64,000 nucleotides of DNA from DAIRDK01 sp035403225. GTDB lineage: Bacteria; Bacteroidota; Bacteroidia; Bacteroidales; FEN-979. Shown here one piece after another: positions 17,218-25,753 of the stretch. Both the position numbers and the translations under genes were made by a program. The stretch covers positions 1 through 64,000 of the forward strand of contig DAONET010000012.1 in NCBI GenBank assembly GCA_035403225.1, in the 5' to 3' direction. The notes beneath the pieces were generated by a model that was not told the origin of the DNA, did no database searches, and worked only from the letters and a program-made list of their open reading frames with translations. Each line of letters opens with the position of its first letter. Within the stretch, counting starts at the first letter, position 1.

Positions 17218-18293
17218 CGTTCTATCACCTGATTCATGAACTCATCAAATAAAAACTCAGTATCAACGGGGCCTGCAGAAGCTTCCGGATGGAACTGAAC
17301 AGCCGAAAAGAGCCCGTTTTTATGCCGGATCCCTTCGCATGTCCCGTCATTCAGGTTAGTGAACCACGGTTCCCATCCTTCCGGAAGTGTTTTGGTATCA
17401 ATGGCATAGCCATGATTCTGCGAAGTAATAAAACAACGGCTCGAGCCTTCCATTTTGACAGGTTGATTATGACTGCGGTGACCGTATTTCAACTTATAGG
17501 TATCGGCTCCTGCCGCCAGGGCCATGATTTGTGAACCGAGGCAGATACCGAAGACCGGGATCGTGCCCCGGAGTATAACTTTCGTATTGGTGATGGTTTC
17601 AAGGCAAATTTTAGGATCGCCCGGTCCGTTGGAAAGCAGCACGCCATCGTATTGGTCCGCGGACAGCGGATAATTCCAGGGTACTAAGGTGACGGTGGCA
17701 TCCCGTTTCAGAAGGCAGCGGATGATATTGTTCTTGGTCCCGCAATCAACCAGCATAATCCGGTATTTACCACTCCCGAACACCCTGGGTTGGCGTGTTG
17801 ATACTTTATCCACCAGGTTTTCCGCATTGGGATCACGAAAACCGGGATCACCGTCAACGATGATCTTACCCAACATAGCACCATGCTCTCTGATGGTCCG
17901 CGTAAGCTGGCGGGTATCCACTCCGAAAATCCCGGGAACGCCCTGTTCCTCCATCCATTGCGAAAGGCTTTTTTCGGCATTCCAATGACTATATCTGAAG
18001 GAATAATCAGAGATGACAAGTCCGGTGACCTGAAGATGATCTGATTCGAAATTCTCGGCCATGCCGTTTTTCCTTGATACAAAAGGCACACCATAGTTAC
18101 CGATCAGCGGGTAAGTGGCCACCAGGATCTGACCCTGGTACGATGGATCTGAAAGACTTTCGGGGTACCCGGTCATGGCAGTACTGAAAACCACCTCTCC
18201 GGCTGCCGATTGGGGAGCACCAAATGAATATCCTTTTAATGACGTGCCATCTTCAAGTATCAGATTGGCAGGTAGTAGTCGCGTTTCATTCAT
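17208..18293 (-). CDS. carA: Carbamoyl-phosphate synthase, small (glutaminase) subunit
   Basis: A 361-residue subunit that hydrolyses glutamine and passes ammonia to CarB. It has an N-terminal CarA domain ('FSTAMTGYPESLSDPSY' region) and a C-terminal class I glutamine amidotransferase with the nucleophile Cys251 in 'GICLGSQ' and the catalytic His in 'VQFHPEA'. It is the first gene of carAB. On the minus strand TATCTTTG (18334-18341) fits the -7 box, so the operon probably starts about 35 nt upstream of the ATG. Confidence 0.98.
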   Translation of the reverse strand: MNETRLLPANLILEDGTSLKGYSFGAPQSAAGEVVFSTAMTGYPESLSDPSYQGQILVATYPLIGNYGVPFVSRKNGMAENFESDHLQVTGLVISDYSFRYSHWNAEKSLSQWMEEQGVPGIFGVDTRQLTRTIREHGAMLGKIIVDGDPGFRDPNAENLVDKVSTRQPRVFGSGKYRIMLVDCGTKNNIIRCLLKRDATVTLVPWNYPLSADQYDGVLLSNGPGDPKICLETITNTKVILRGTIPVFGICLGSQIMALAAGADTYKLKYGHRSHNQPVKMEGSSRCFITSQNHGYAIDTKTLPEGWEPWFTNLNDGTCEGIRHKNGLFSAVQFHPEASAGPVDTEFLFDEFMNQVIERCR

Positions 18294-18333
18294 TCAACAA
18301 CAACAGGCCGTTTCTGTGGTTTTTCGACCGGGG

Positions 18334-18341
18334 CAAAGATA
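18334..18341 (-). promoter_or_regulatory. -7 box of carAB
   Basis: The minus strand reads TATCTTTG, a full match to TAnnTTTG, about 41 nt before the carA start. No clear TTTG was found 19-21 nt upstream. Confidence 0.5.
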
Positions 18342-18375
18342 GGGAGATTTTCTCCTTGCGTATTTAAAAAATCCG

Positions 18376-18383
18376 TAAATTTG
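18376..18383 (+). promoter_or_regulatory. -7 box of the M28 peptidase gene
   Basis: TAAATTTG matches TAnnTTTG and lies 20 nt before the ATG. A weak TTG at 18356-18358 stands in for the -33 box. With the carAB box it forms a divergent promoter region. Confidence 0.5.
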
Positions 18384-18403
18384 CTAACAGAATCCATCCC
18401 CTT

Positions 18404-19603
18404 ATGAAACAAATCTTTACTGTTTTTTTCCTTGCGATAGCAATCCTTGCATCTGCTCAAAACAAAACCAACAAATCAGCCGCTTCCCGATACGAAGTGG
18501 ATACCATTCCGTTAGTATATGACCTGATTGGCCAGGTAGACACCGGACAATTCATGCCCGTTGTCAGGCATCTGAGCTCTTACTCGACCCGGAAATGCAC
18601 TACACAGCAAGCCATTATGGCACAGAACTGGTTAAAGGATCAGTTCGACAGTTTGGGAATTCAAGTGGAACTGCAGGATTTTCCTCTTTATGGAGGTAGT
18701 CCCTGCAGCGACAATGTCATTGCCACCCTCCCAGGCTATGTACACCCCGATGAATATATCGTAGTAGGCGGGCATTACGACTCATATACTTACACCGGAC
18801 TTGCACCGGGAGCCGACGACAATGCCTCCGGCACCAGTGGTGTCATGGAACTCGCCAGGATCCTGAAAAATTACGCTTTCGAACGGTCCATTATCTTCTG
18901 CGCTTTTTCTGCGGAAGAACTGGGATTGATCGGCAGCGAATATTATGCCACCAAGGCAAAACAATCGGGAATGGATATCCTTGGATACTTCAATTTCGAT
19001 ATGATAGGCTATCTCAACCCGGGAGATGAAATCCACACAGACATGATCGCTCCGTCATCTGCGCAGCAACTGGTCGATTTTTACACTAATGTAGCCGCTG
19101 TTTATCTCCCCGATTTTTCAGTGGAAGAGGCAGAGGCTATCGGTGGAGACAGCGATCACACTTCTTTCAACAATCACGGGTATATGGGTATCTTTCCCTT
19201 TGAAGACACTCCGAATTACAGTCCTTACATCCATACCCCGAACGATGTCATCGGACTGAGTTTCAACAGTCCCGAGATGGCCAAAAAATTCATCCAGGCT
19301 AATCTGGCCAGCGTTGCCACCCTGGCTGTTCCTTACGACAGCACGGTCAGTATCCCTCCTACCAGGGAGATTACGCACAATATCGTCCTTTTCCCCAATC
19401 CCGTTCGCGATCTCGTTTCCATCAGCAACGATAAGGGAGAACCCATGTTGGTGAGCATCAACAACATTTCAGGACAGACCCTGTTGAAAATGACTGTTAA
19501 CGGCCAAAAAACCATCGACCTTTCCTCGCTGAAACCAGGTCTCTATTGTATTGTCTGCACGGGCGACAATTTTACGGAAACACTCAAAATGGTTAAACGA
19601 TAA
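18404..19603 (+). CDS. Secreted M28 metallopeptidase with T9SS sorting domain
   Basis: A 399-residue exported protein: signal peptide ending 'AILASAQ', an M28 zinc peptidase domain (about residues 60-300) and a C-terminal T9SS domain starting 'HNIVLFPNPV'. Zinc ligands and the catalytic Glu are seen in order: 'GGHYDSY' (His, flanking Asp), 'GADDNASG' (bridging Asp), 'SAEELGL' (catalytic and metal Glu), 'FDMIG' (Asp) and 'IHTPND' (His). The family removes amino acids or short peptides from peptide ends. It is probably a surface or released aminopeptidase and stands alone with its own promoter. Confidence 0.93.
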   Translation: MKQIFTVFFLAIAILASAQNKTNKSAASRYEVDTIPLVYDLIGQVDTGQFMPVVRHLSSYSTRKCTTQQAIMAQNWLKDQFDSLGIQVELQDFPLYGGSPCSDNVIATLPGYVHPDEYIVVGGHYDSYTYTGLAPGADDNASGTSGVMELARILKNYAFERSIIFCAFSAEELGLIGSEYYATKAKQSGMDILGYFNFDMIGYLNPGDEIHTDMIAPSSAQQLVDFYTNVAAVYLPDFSVEEAEAIGGDSDHTSFNNHGYMGIFPFEDTPNYSPYIHTPNDVIGLSFNSPEMAKKFIQANLASVATLAVPYDSTVSIPPTREITHNIVLFPNPVRDLVSISNDKGEPMLVSINNISGQTLLKMTVNGQKTIDLSSLKPGLYCIVCTGDNFTETLKMVKR

Positions 19604-19615
19604 TCTTCCTCTTTC

Positions 19616-19700
19616 AGGCAGTAAGAAAGGCTAAATCCTTTCCTGCCTGTTCATGAAAAGGCGGTTATTCCCTGTCATTTCGCAGGAGGATGGCCGCCTT
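19616..19700. other. Two stacked stem-loops after the M28 gene
   Basis: The first stem pairs AGGCAG (19616-19621) with CTGCCT (19643-19648) and GAAAGG (19625-19630) with CCTTTC (19637-19642). The second pairs AAGGCGG (19658-19664) with CCGCCTT (19694-19700) and has an inner CCTG/CAGG. Neither is followed by a real T-run. They may mark the end of the M28 transcript or protect its 3' end. Confidence 0.45.
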
Positions 19701-19791
19701 CTCATTTTAATTCTATAGAAAACATCCCACACTTTTCTGATCTCTTTTCAAAATATGTAGTACTTTTATGGGATAAATTTCTGAAGATATA

Positions 19792-20283
19792 ATGTCGAAC
19801 AAAATATCAAAGGAGGAACTACAACAGCTGGCAATAAGTCCGGAGAGCGTCCTGAAATATACTAATGGGGAAATAACTGTGTTCTGGTTCCCTGACAGGT
19901 GCATTCATTCAGCCAATTGCCTGCTCGAGCTTCCCGAAGTTTTTGACACATCTCATGATCCGTGGATCAGCATGGATGGAGCGCCCACTGAAGATATTAT
20001 CAGAACCGTCAATACTTGTCCGTCCAAAGCCCTCTGCTATAAAATGGACATTAAAATAGCCCGACGTCAGACTAAAAAGAAAAAAAAGAAACCGGCCATC
20101 TCCACGCATATCGAATTGGTCAAAGACGGTCCGGCCCTTATCCGGGGTTCTTATATCATTCGTGATGCCAACAAAAAAAAGGTAAAGATTAAGGGAGAAG
20201 TAGCTGCAATCTGTCGCTGTGGGAAGACAAAACATTCCCCTTTTTGCGACGGGTCTCATAAAACTGCAGAATTCCGGGATTGA
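19792..20283 (+). CDS. Ferredoxin-like Fer4_19 domain fused to a CDGSH iron-sulfur domain
   Basis: A 163-residue cytoplasmic protein. The N-terminal part (about residues 25-85) is a divergent mono-cluster 4Fe-4S domain of the Fer4_19 type ('RCIHSANC' ... 'CPSKAL'). A basic linker follows with six consecutive lysines near residues 95-100. The C-terminal part is a CDGSH domain with its C-x-C-...-C-x3-H ligand set ('CRCGKTKHSPFCDGSH'), which binds a 2Fe-2S cluster. The pairing is known in bacteria, where a redox or cluster-transfer role is assumed. It is monocistronic and ends at a bidirectional terminator. Confidence 0.9.
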   Translation: MSNKISKEELQQLAISPESVLKYTNGEITVFWFPDRCIHSANCLLELPEVFDTSHDPWISMDGAPTEDIIRTVNTCPSKALCYKMDIKIARRQTKKKKKKPAISTHIELVKDGPALIRGSYIIRDANKKKVKIKGEVAAICRCGKTKHSPFCDGSHKTAEFRD

Positions 20284-20340
20284 TTCTGATCTGTCATTTT
20301 CGATCCCACCTCCTTTCATGAAGGTTGACGATGGAGAAAT

Positions 20341-20376
20341 AAAAAAAGCCGCCCTTGAGGGACGGCTTCTTTTTTA
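20341..20376. terminator. Bidirectional terminator
   Basis: AGCCG (20347-20351) and CGGCT (20363-20367), with an inner CCC/GGG, form a stem with A-rich sequence on the left and T-rich sequence on the right. It serves both the ferredoxin-CDGSH gene (+) and the small lipoprotein gene (-). Confidence 0.85.
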
Positions 20377-20389
20377 AACTGAAGTCAGA

Positions 20390-20668
20390 TTATTTCTTAA
20401 TCTTGGCAAGTTCTTTCTTCAGTTTTGCAGTCGGGGTGCCATCTTCATTCAGCCAGCCCTGTGCAATAGAGTCTTTGCGAGCAGCTTCAGCCTGAGCCTG
20501 AGCAATTGAATCAGCAACTCTCTGCTGTTCAGCCTGAACCATTGCTAATGAGTCAGCAACGCGGATTGAGTCAGCAATTCTTTTTTCTTCCATTTCTTTT
20601 GCGCTAGGTCCGCAGCTGTACAGGAAAGCGACAGCACCGATAACTAAAATCGAAGCAATTTTTTTCAT
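20390..20668 (-). CDS. Small coiled-coil lipoprotein
   Basis: A 92-residue protein with a lipoprotein signal peptide; the lipobox is 'LYSC' near residue 19. The rest is a charged helix built from near-repeats of 'xxADSIxxA' ('RIADSIRVADSL', 'RVADSIAQAQAEA'), likely a coiled coil reaching into the periplasm. The ATG at 20668 is chosen because the signal peptide starts there and because a promoter (TTTG, 21 nt, TACCTTTG; 20697-20729 minus strand) covers the upstream extension. Function unknown; Lpp-like tethering is conceivable but not shown. Confidence 0.8.
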   Translation of the reverse strand: MKKIASILVIGAVAFLYSCGPSAKEMEEKRIADSIRVADSLAMVQAEQQRVADSIAQAQAEAARKDSIAQGWLNEDGTPTAKLKKELAKIKK

Positions 20669-20696
20669 TTGTTTATTGTTTTTTAAATTGACGATA

Positions 20697-20729
20697 CAAA
20701 GGTAAGGCAACTCCCCTATACCATCCAAA
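20697..20729 (-). promoter_or_regulatory. Promoter of the small lipoprotein gene
   Basis: On the minus strand TTTG (20726-20729), a 21-nt spacer, then TACCTTTG (20697-20704). Transcription would start near 20690, 22 nt before the ATG. Confidence 0.7.
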
Positions 20730-20852
20730 TATTTTGAGCACTTTTTTTAACATTTTTTAACAAATTATCGTAACATACTGAAATACTGCAAAATAAATTT
20801 TAAGATTTTTTAACTTTTCGAGACACAAAACGGTCATTTCCACCTTTAATTG

Positions 20853-20860
20853 TATTTTTG
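20853..20860 (+). promoter_or_regulatory. -7 box of rarA
   Basis: TATTTTTG, a full match to TAnnTTTG, 56 nt before the ATG. No good -33 box is seen. Confidence 0.4.
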
Positions 20861-20915
20861 GTTCCTCTAAGCGATCATCCTGTCATTATAAACTGCAGTA
20901 ATAAAGCCAAATCAG

Positions 20916-22184
20916 ATGTTAATTCCCCTTGCCGAGCAACTCAGACCTTCCAAACTGGATGAATACTTGGGCCAGGAGCATCTTGTCGGACCGGGAGCCA
21001 TTCTGCGGAAGGCTATTGAATCGGGCAATGTTCCATCCATGGTGCTGTGGGGACCTCCGGGAGTGGGTAAAACCACGCTGGCCTTTATCATCTCGAAGCA
21101 ATTAAACCGGACTTTCTATACACTCAGCGCGGTCAGTTCCGGGGTGAAAGAGGTGAGGGAAGTGATTGCGAAAGCCAGGGAAGAAGGAGGAAGTCCTTTC
21201 TTGTTTATTGATGAAATCCATCGTTTCAGCAAATCCCAGCAGGACGCCTTGCTGGGAGCCGTTGAAAAAGGCATAGTGACCTTTATCGGCGCCACCACCG
21301 AAAACCCTTCCTTCGAAGTGATCTCCCCTTTGCTGTCGCGATGTCAGATCTATATTCTGAAATCGCTGGATGAATCACGTCTGTTAAAGCTGCTGGACCA
21401 GGGGAAACAACGGCTTGAGCAGGAGTACGGGATCCGGATCACAATCCGGGAGCCGGAAGCGATCCTCCGGATATCGGGCGGTGATGCGCGAAAACTGCTG
21501 AATGCGCTGGAGCTGATCGTGAGCGCCGAGAAGAGCGATACCTCGGAGATCACCATCACCAATGAAATGACGATCCGGATCATTCAGCAAAATCTGGCGA
21601 TCTACGACAAAACAGGCGAGATGCATTATGATATCGTTTCCGCTTTCATCAAATCAATCCGCGGAAGCGACCCGAATGCAGCCGTTTATTGGATGACCCG
21701 CATGGTAGAAGCCGGAGAAGATCCGAAATTTATTGCCAGACGGATGCTCATCCTGGCATCGGAGGATATCGGAAATGCCAATCCCAATGCACTGTTGCTG
21801 GCCAATACCTGTTTTCAGGCCGTCACGGTGATTGGTTACCCGGAATGCGACCTGATCCTCTCGCAGACAGCCATCTACCTGGCCTGCTCCGTAAAAAGCA
21901 ATGCTTCGTATCTGGCTATCCGTAACGCGCAGAAAGCCATTCGCGACTACGGAGACCTGCCGGTGCCGCTCCATCTGCGCAACGCCCCTACCAACCTGAT
22001 GAAGGACATCGGGTACGGGAAAGATTACAAATACGCCCACGATTTCGAAAATAACTTTGCCGAACAGGAGTTCCTTCCTGACAAGATCAAAGGGAAAAAG
22101 TTCTATGACCCGCAACATAACGCCCGGGAAAATGAACTGAGAGCACGTTTGAAAGAGTTGTGGAAGAACAAATACAGGTACTAA
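20916..22184 (+). CDS. rarA: Replication-associated recombination protein A (AAA+ ATPase)
   Basis: A 422-residue cytoplasmic ATPase of the RarA/MgsA/WRNIP1 family, acting at stalled replication forks. The AAA+ core holds Walker A 'GPPGVGKTT' (about residues 46-54), Walker B 'LFIDEIHR', sensor 1 'GATTENPSF' and a sensor-2/lid region with 'SGGDARKLLN'. The C-terminal tetramerisation domain ('IRGSDPNAAVYWMTRMVEAGEDPKFIARR') is complete. It appears to be a single-gene unit, followed 54 nt later by kdsA. Confidence 0.97.
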   Translation: MLIPLAEQLRPSKLDEYLGQEHLVGPGAILRKAIESGNVPSMVLWGPPGVGKTTLAFIISKQLNRTFYTLSAVSSGVKEVREVIAKAREEGGSPFLFIDEIHRFSKSQQDALLGAVEKGIVTFIGATTENPSFEVISPLLSRCQIYILKSLDESRLLKLLDQGKQRLEQEYGIRITIREPEAILRISGGDARKLLNALELIVSAEKSDTSEITITNEMTIRIIQQNLAIYDKTGEMHYDIVSAFIKSIRGSDPNAAVYWMTRMVEAGEDPKFIARRMLILASEDIGNANPNALLLANTCFQAVTVIGYPECDLILSQTAIYLACSVKSNASYLAIRNAQKAIRDYGDLPVPLHLRNAPTNLMKDIGYGKDYKYAHDFENNFAEQEFLPDKIKGKKFYDPQHNARENELRARLKELWKNKYRY

Positions 22185-22207
22185 CCCAGAGAATGGTTTT
22201 CTCTGAT

Positions 22208-22215
22208 TACTTTTG
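22208..22215 (+). promoter_or_regulatory. -7 box of kdsA
   Basis: TACTTTTG, a full match to TAnnTTTG, in the 54-nt gap after rarA and 23 nt before the kdsA ATG. It suggests that kdsA has its own promoter. Confidence 0.45.
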
Positions 22216-22238
22216 TCGTAAATTTTGAAAGAAGACCA

Positions 22239-23051
22239 ATGAAACTCCCTCCTATTCCCAAGATCCGGTTCCCGGAAAGTGAAAATTTTTTCCTGATAGC
22301 CGGCCCATGTGTGATCGAAAATGAAACGATGCCGTTCGAGATCGCCGAAACTATACTCTCGATCTGCAACAGGCTTCAGATTCCGTTCATCTTTAAAGCT
22401 TCCTATAAAAAGGCCAACCGTTCGCGGCTTGATTCCTTCACCGGTATCGGGGATGAAAAGGGAATGCGTATTCTCCGGGAGGTGAGCGAGAAATTCAGCA
22501 TCCCGGTACTGACCGATGTTCATACCGAATCCGAGTGCGCTATCGCCGGGGAATATTGTGATGTGATTCAGATCCCGGCGTTCCTTTGCCGCCAGACAGA
22601 TCTGTTGCTGGCAGCGGGAAAAACCGGGAAGCCGGTGAATGTTAAAAAAGGACAGTTCGTTTCAGCCGCCTCCATGGAATTTGCGGTAGAAAAAATCCGC
22701 AGCACCGGTAACAACCATATCATCCTGACAGAACGCGGCAACACTTTCGGATATAACGACCTGGTGGTTGATTTCCGGAACATCCCCGACATGAAGCGTT
22801 TCAATGTGCCTGTAGTCGTCGATATCACCCATTCACTCCAGCAACCCAACCAGGTATCGGGTGTGACCGGAGGAAGACCCGATATGATTGAGACCATCGC
22901 CATGGCCTCGGTGGCTGCCGGAGCCGATGGATTGTTCCTCGAGACTCATCCCGACCCCCCTCATGCAAAGTCAGACGGAGCGAACATGCTTCGTCTCGAC
23001 CTGCTCGAAAAAATGCTGGAAAAACTGGTCAGATTGCGGAAGGCGATCTGA
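22239..23051 (+). CDS. kdsA: 3-deoxy-8-phosphooctulonate synthase
   Basis: A 270-residue cytoplasmic aldolase that condenses phosphoenolpyruvate and arabinose 5-phosphate to Kdo-8-phosphate, the first committed step of Kdo for lipopolysaccharide. Family signatures are seen: 'IAGPCVIENE' at the N-terminus, 'FKASYKKANRS' for substrate binding, 'DVIQIPAFLCRQTDLL', 'NVKKGQF' and 'FLETHPDP'. Length is normal. It converges on the DUF4831 gene with only one base between the stop codons. Confidence 0.97.
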   Translation: MKLPPIPKIRFPESENFFLIAGPCVIENETMPFEIAETILSICNRLQIPFIFKASYKKANRSRLDSFTGIGDEKGMRILREVSEKFSIPVLTDVHTESECAIAGEYCDVIQIPAFLCRQTDLLLAAGKTGKPVNVKKGQFVSAASMEFAVEKIRSTGNNHIILTERGNTFGYNDLVVDFRNIPDMKRFNVPVVVDITHSLQQPNQVSGVTGGRPDMIETIAMASVAAGADGLFLETHPDPPHAKSDGANMLRLDLLEKMLEKLVRLRKAI

Positions 23052-23052
23052 C

Positions 23053-24243
23053 CTAATCGATCGTCAATGCCTTGATACCACCGGTCTCCTTGTAGAATCT
23101 TGCTTTCCATTTATCAGCCGGGAGGCTGGAGATCAGTCCGAGTTGACTAACCAGACACTGGGTTTCCTTGAACGTGTTCTCATCCAATTTCACGATCACC
23201 CTGGCCAATTCAGGAATACGGTACGACAGTCCCTGTTCCTTGCTTTCCTTTACTGCTTTATTTAAGTAAGAAGCTACATTGTTTGTGTTTCCTACCCGCT
23301 GAATCTTGATGGTAATGACTTTGCCGGAAGGACCATCGAGGTCAAGCGCTCCTTTTGATTTGGAGAATTTGAAAATGGGGATCTCTGTATTGATCTGATT
23401 GGGCAGAGGGATGTATTTGTAAGAAAACTTCAGGGTTTTGTGAATGCTGATGCCGGTAAAAAGCTTCATGTATTCCTTTTCCATCAATTTCAGTTGGGTG
23501 TCCATGTATTCCAGGGTCTCGCGGTTATAACTCACTTCCTGGTACCCGGTGATCAGGTTAAACCGGTTGTCTTTGATTTTGGAGATAAAAGTGGCAGCCT
23601 CTTTTGCTTTCTCTTCAGGAGATTTCTCCACCAGCGTTCTTTTCAGGTATTGACGTTCCATGGTCATGGTATCAATGCTGACTTTCCGGATAATGGTATC
23701 TACCTTTTCAAACACGCTGACATCCGCATAATATTTGAAGATCTCGGGGAAGATATCCTTTTCAGCTACCAGCGGAGCTGCCGGTTCCTTATTCACGACG
23801 ACTGTTTTCACGACCGTGTCGGTCTGATCAGGAATGGTACCGAGCATCAAACCGGCATCGCTGAGTTCCAGCAAGCCCGGTGCCAGGCCTTTTCCTGCTT
23901 TTCCCACGGTTTCCACATAGTAATACTGCTCAGGGTCCGGCTCCGGCGAGGTGGTAATGGCAATGTCGGAGATGGCATATTCCACTGAATTATTCAACAC
24001 CACGTTTTTCAGTCCCAGGTATTTCATGGCGTAATCAGCATACGGACCCTTGTAATTCTCGATACGGTCGATGGTCACTTCGATGTTCACCACGGTCCGG
24101 GGAAGGGAATAGAAAACCCCGTGACTGACCGGTGGAACAGCTCCTTCGTTGATGTGATACACTTTCAACTGGGCAAAAAGGTTTCCACTCATCAATCCTA
24201 ATACGATAAGTAAAACCGGTACAGCAACGATCTTATTTTTCAT
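23053..24243 (-). CDS. DUF4831-family exported protein
   Basis: A 396-residue protein with a signal peptide ending '...GNLFAQ'. The pattern after it ('GVFYSLPRTVVNIEVTI', 'YADYAMKYLGL') is that of DUF4831, a family known mainly from Bacteroidota with no assigned role. The body is mostly beta with a helical middle section. It is the last gene of the leftward glycan cluster, 11 nt after the symporter gene, so it may be co-transcribed. Confidence 0.8.
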   Translation of the reverse strand: MKNKIVAVPVLLIVLGLMSGNLFAQLKVYHINEGAVPPVSHGVFYSLPRTVVNIEVTIDRIENYKGPYADYAMKYLGLKNVVLNNSVEYAISDIAITTSPEPDPEQYYYVETVGKAGKGLAPGLLELSDAGLMLGTIPDQTDTVVKTVVVNKEPAAPLVAEKDIFPEIFKYYADVSVFEKVDTIIRKVSIDTMTMERQYLKRTLVEKSPEEKAKEAATFISKIKDNRFNLITGYQEVSYNRETLEYMDTQLKLMEKEYMKLFTGISIHKTLKFSYKYIPLPNQINTEIPIFKFSKSKGALDLDGPSGKVITIKIQRVGNTNNVASYLNKAVKESKEQGLSYRIPELARVIVKLDENTFKETQCLVSQLGLISSLPADKWKARFYKETGGIKALTID

Positions 24244-24254
24244 ACGACCTGTTT

Positions 24255-25739
24255 TTAATCATGCAACCTCTGTTGTTTAACCTGTGATGTGGAATTTTTT
24301 ATTCTCAGTATGAAGAGTCCTGCAAATGTAATAAATCCGTTTACAATCAACAGTTCAAATCCAAACTCATAGCCATTGAAGAGAACGGAAGAGAATATGT
24401 TCAGTAAATAACAGATTACCGGTGAAATGATTGCCACGATGGGGACGAAACGGTCTTTCACATCGAATTTGGTAAACAACCCAAACGCATACAATCCCAA
24501 CAACGGACCGTACGTATAACCTGCTATGGTAAACAGTTTATCGATCACCGCCCGGTCATTGATTGCGCGAAATACCACGATGACTGTCAGGAGCAGCATA
24601 GCGAACGAAATATGAACCAGGTACCGTATCCGTTGTTTTTTTCGTTCATCGAGATCGGTCTTTTTATTCAATCCAAGGATATCGATACAGAAAGAGGTCG
24701 TCAGGGAAGTCAGGGCGCCATCAGCGCTGGGATAAGCGGCAGAGATAAGTCCGATAAGAAAGACCATCCCGGTCACCGGACCCAGGTACTGGAAGGCAAT
24801 GGTCGGGAAGAGATCATCGGATCGCAAAGGGAGGGCAATGCCCCTGGAATTGGCAAACACAAACAAGGATGCTCCCAAAAACAGAAAGAGAAAATTCACT
24901 CCCACCATGATAGTGCTGAACGTGAACATATTTTTTTGCGCATCCTTCAGTGAACGGCAACTCAGGTTCTTTTGCATCATCTCCTGGTCGAGTCCTGTCA
25001 TAACGATGGCGATGAAAGCTCCGCTGATGAACTGGGTCAGGAAAAACCGCCGGTCGCCCCAATCGGTAAAAATCATCTTTGAATATCCACTGTCAATGAC
25101 CTGTGACAGCATCCCGCTAAAGCCGCCTCCCATCATCCGGACGATGACTACCGTAGTAACTACCAACGCTGCCAGCATAAAGGTCGTCTGCAGCGTATCG
25201 GTCCAGATGATCGTCTTCACACCACCTTTAAAGGTGTACAGGATAATGAGAACGACAAAGATCAGGGTGGTCACGAAGAAAGGAACGTTCCAGGCATCAA
25301 ACACAAATACCTGCAGCACATTCACCACCAGGAACATTCTGAAAGAAGCGCCGATGGTACGGGAAAGCAGGAAGTAAAAAGCGCCGGTCTTGTAGGAGAA
25401 TTTTCCGAAGCGCGATTCAAGGTAGGAATAGATCGACGTAAGGTTCAGCCGGTAATAGAGCGGCATCAGCACCGTAGCAATGACTGCATATCCCACGAGG
25501 TAGCCCAGCACTACCATCATATAGGAAAACTGCGTAGTTCCAACCCAACCGGGTACAGACATGAAGGTAACCCCTGATAACGATGCTCCGATCATTCCAT
25601 AGGCGACCACGAACCAGGGCGACTCTTTATTCCCAATAAAAAAGCCACGGTTAGTAGCCTTGCGTGCGGTAAGCCAGGTAATGAAAAAAAGAAGTACGGT
25701 GTAGCTGATGAAAACGGAGAAAATAAGTGTTGGAGTCAT
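24255..25739 (-). CDS. Sodium:solute symporter (SSS family)
   Basis: A 494-residue inner-membrane transporter with about 13 hydrophobic segments. The start is placed at ATG 25739, right before the first membrane segment; a longer frame to 25796 would overlap the gmhB 3' end. SSS features include 'GMIGASLSGVTFMSVPGW' in the second membrane segment and 'YPSADGALTSLTTSF' in the middle, which holds Na+-binding Ser/Thr. The solute (sugar, sialic acid or amino acid in this family) cannot be assigned. It lies 14 nt after gmhB, in line with the heptose genes. Confidence 0.9.
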   Translation of the reverse strand: MTPTLIFSVFISYTVLLFFITWLTARKATNRGFFIGNKESPWFVVAYGMIGASLSGVTFMSVPGWVGTTQFSYMMVVLGYLVGYAVIATVLMPLYYRLNLTSIYSYLESRFGKFSYKTGAFYFLLSRTIGASFRMFLVVNVLQVFVFDAWNVPFFVTTLIFVVLIILYTFKGGVKTIIWTDTLQTTFMLAALVVTTVVIVRMMGGGFSGMLSQVIDSGYSKMIFTDWGDRRFFLTQFISGAFIAIVMTGLDQEMMQKNLSCRSLKDAQKNMFTFSTIMVGVNFLFLFLGASLFVFANSRGIALPLRSDDLFPTIAFQYLGPVTGMVFLIGLISAAYPSADGALTSLTTSFCIDILGLNKKTDLDERKKQRIRYLVHISFAMLLLTVIVVFRAINDRAVIDKLFTIAGYTYGPLLGLYAFGLFTKFDVKDRFVPIVAIISPVICYLLNIFSSVLFNGYEFGFELLIVNGFITFAGLFILRIKNSTSQVKQQRLHD

Positions 25740-25753
25740 TGCTGTATAGAGAG

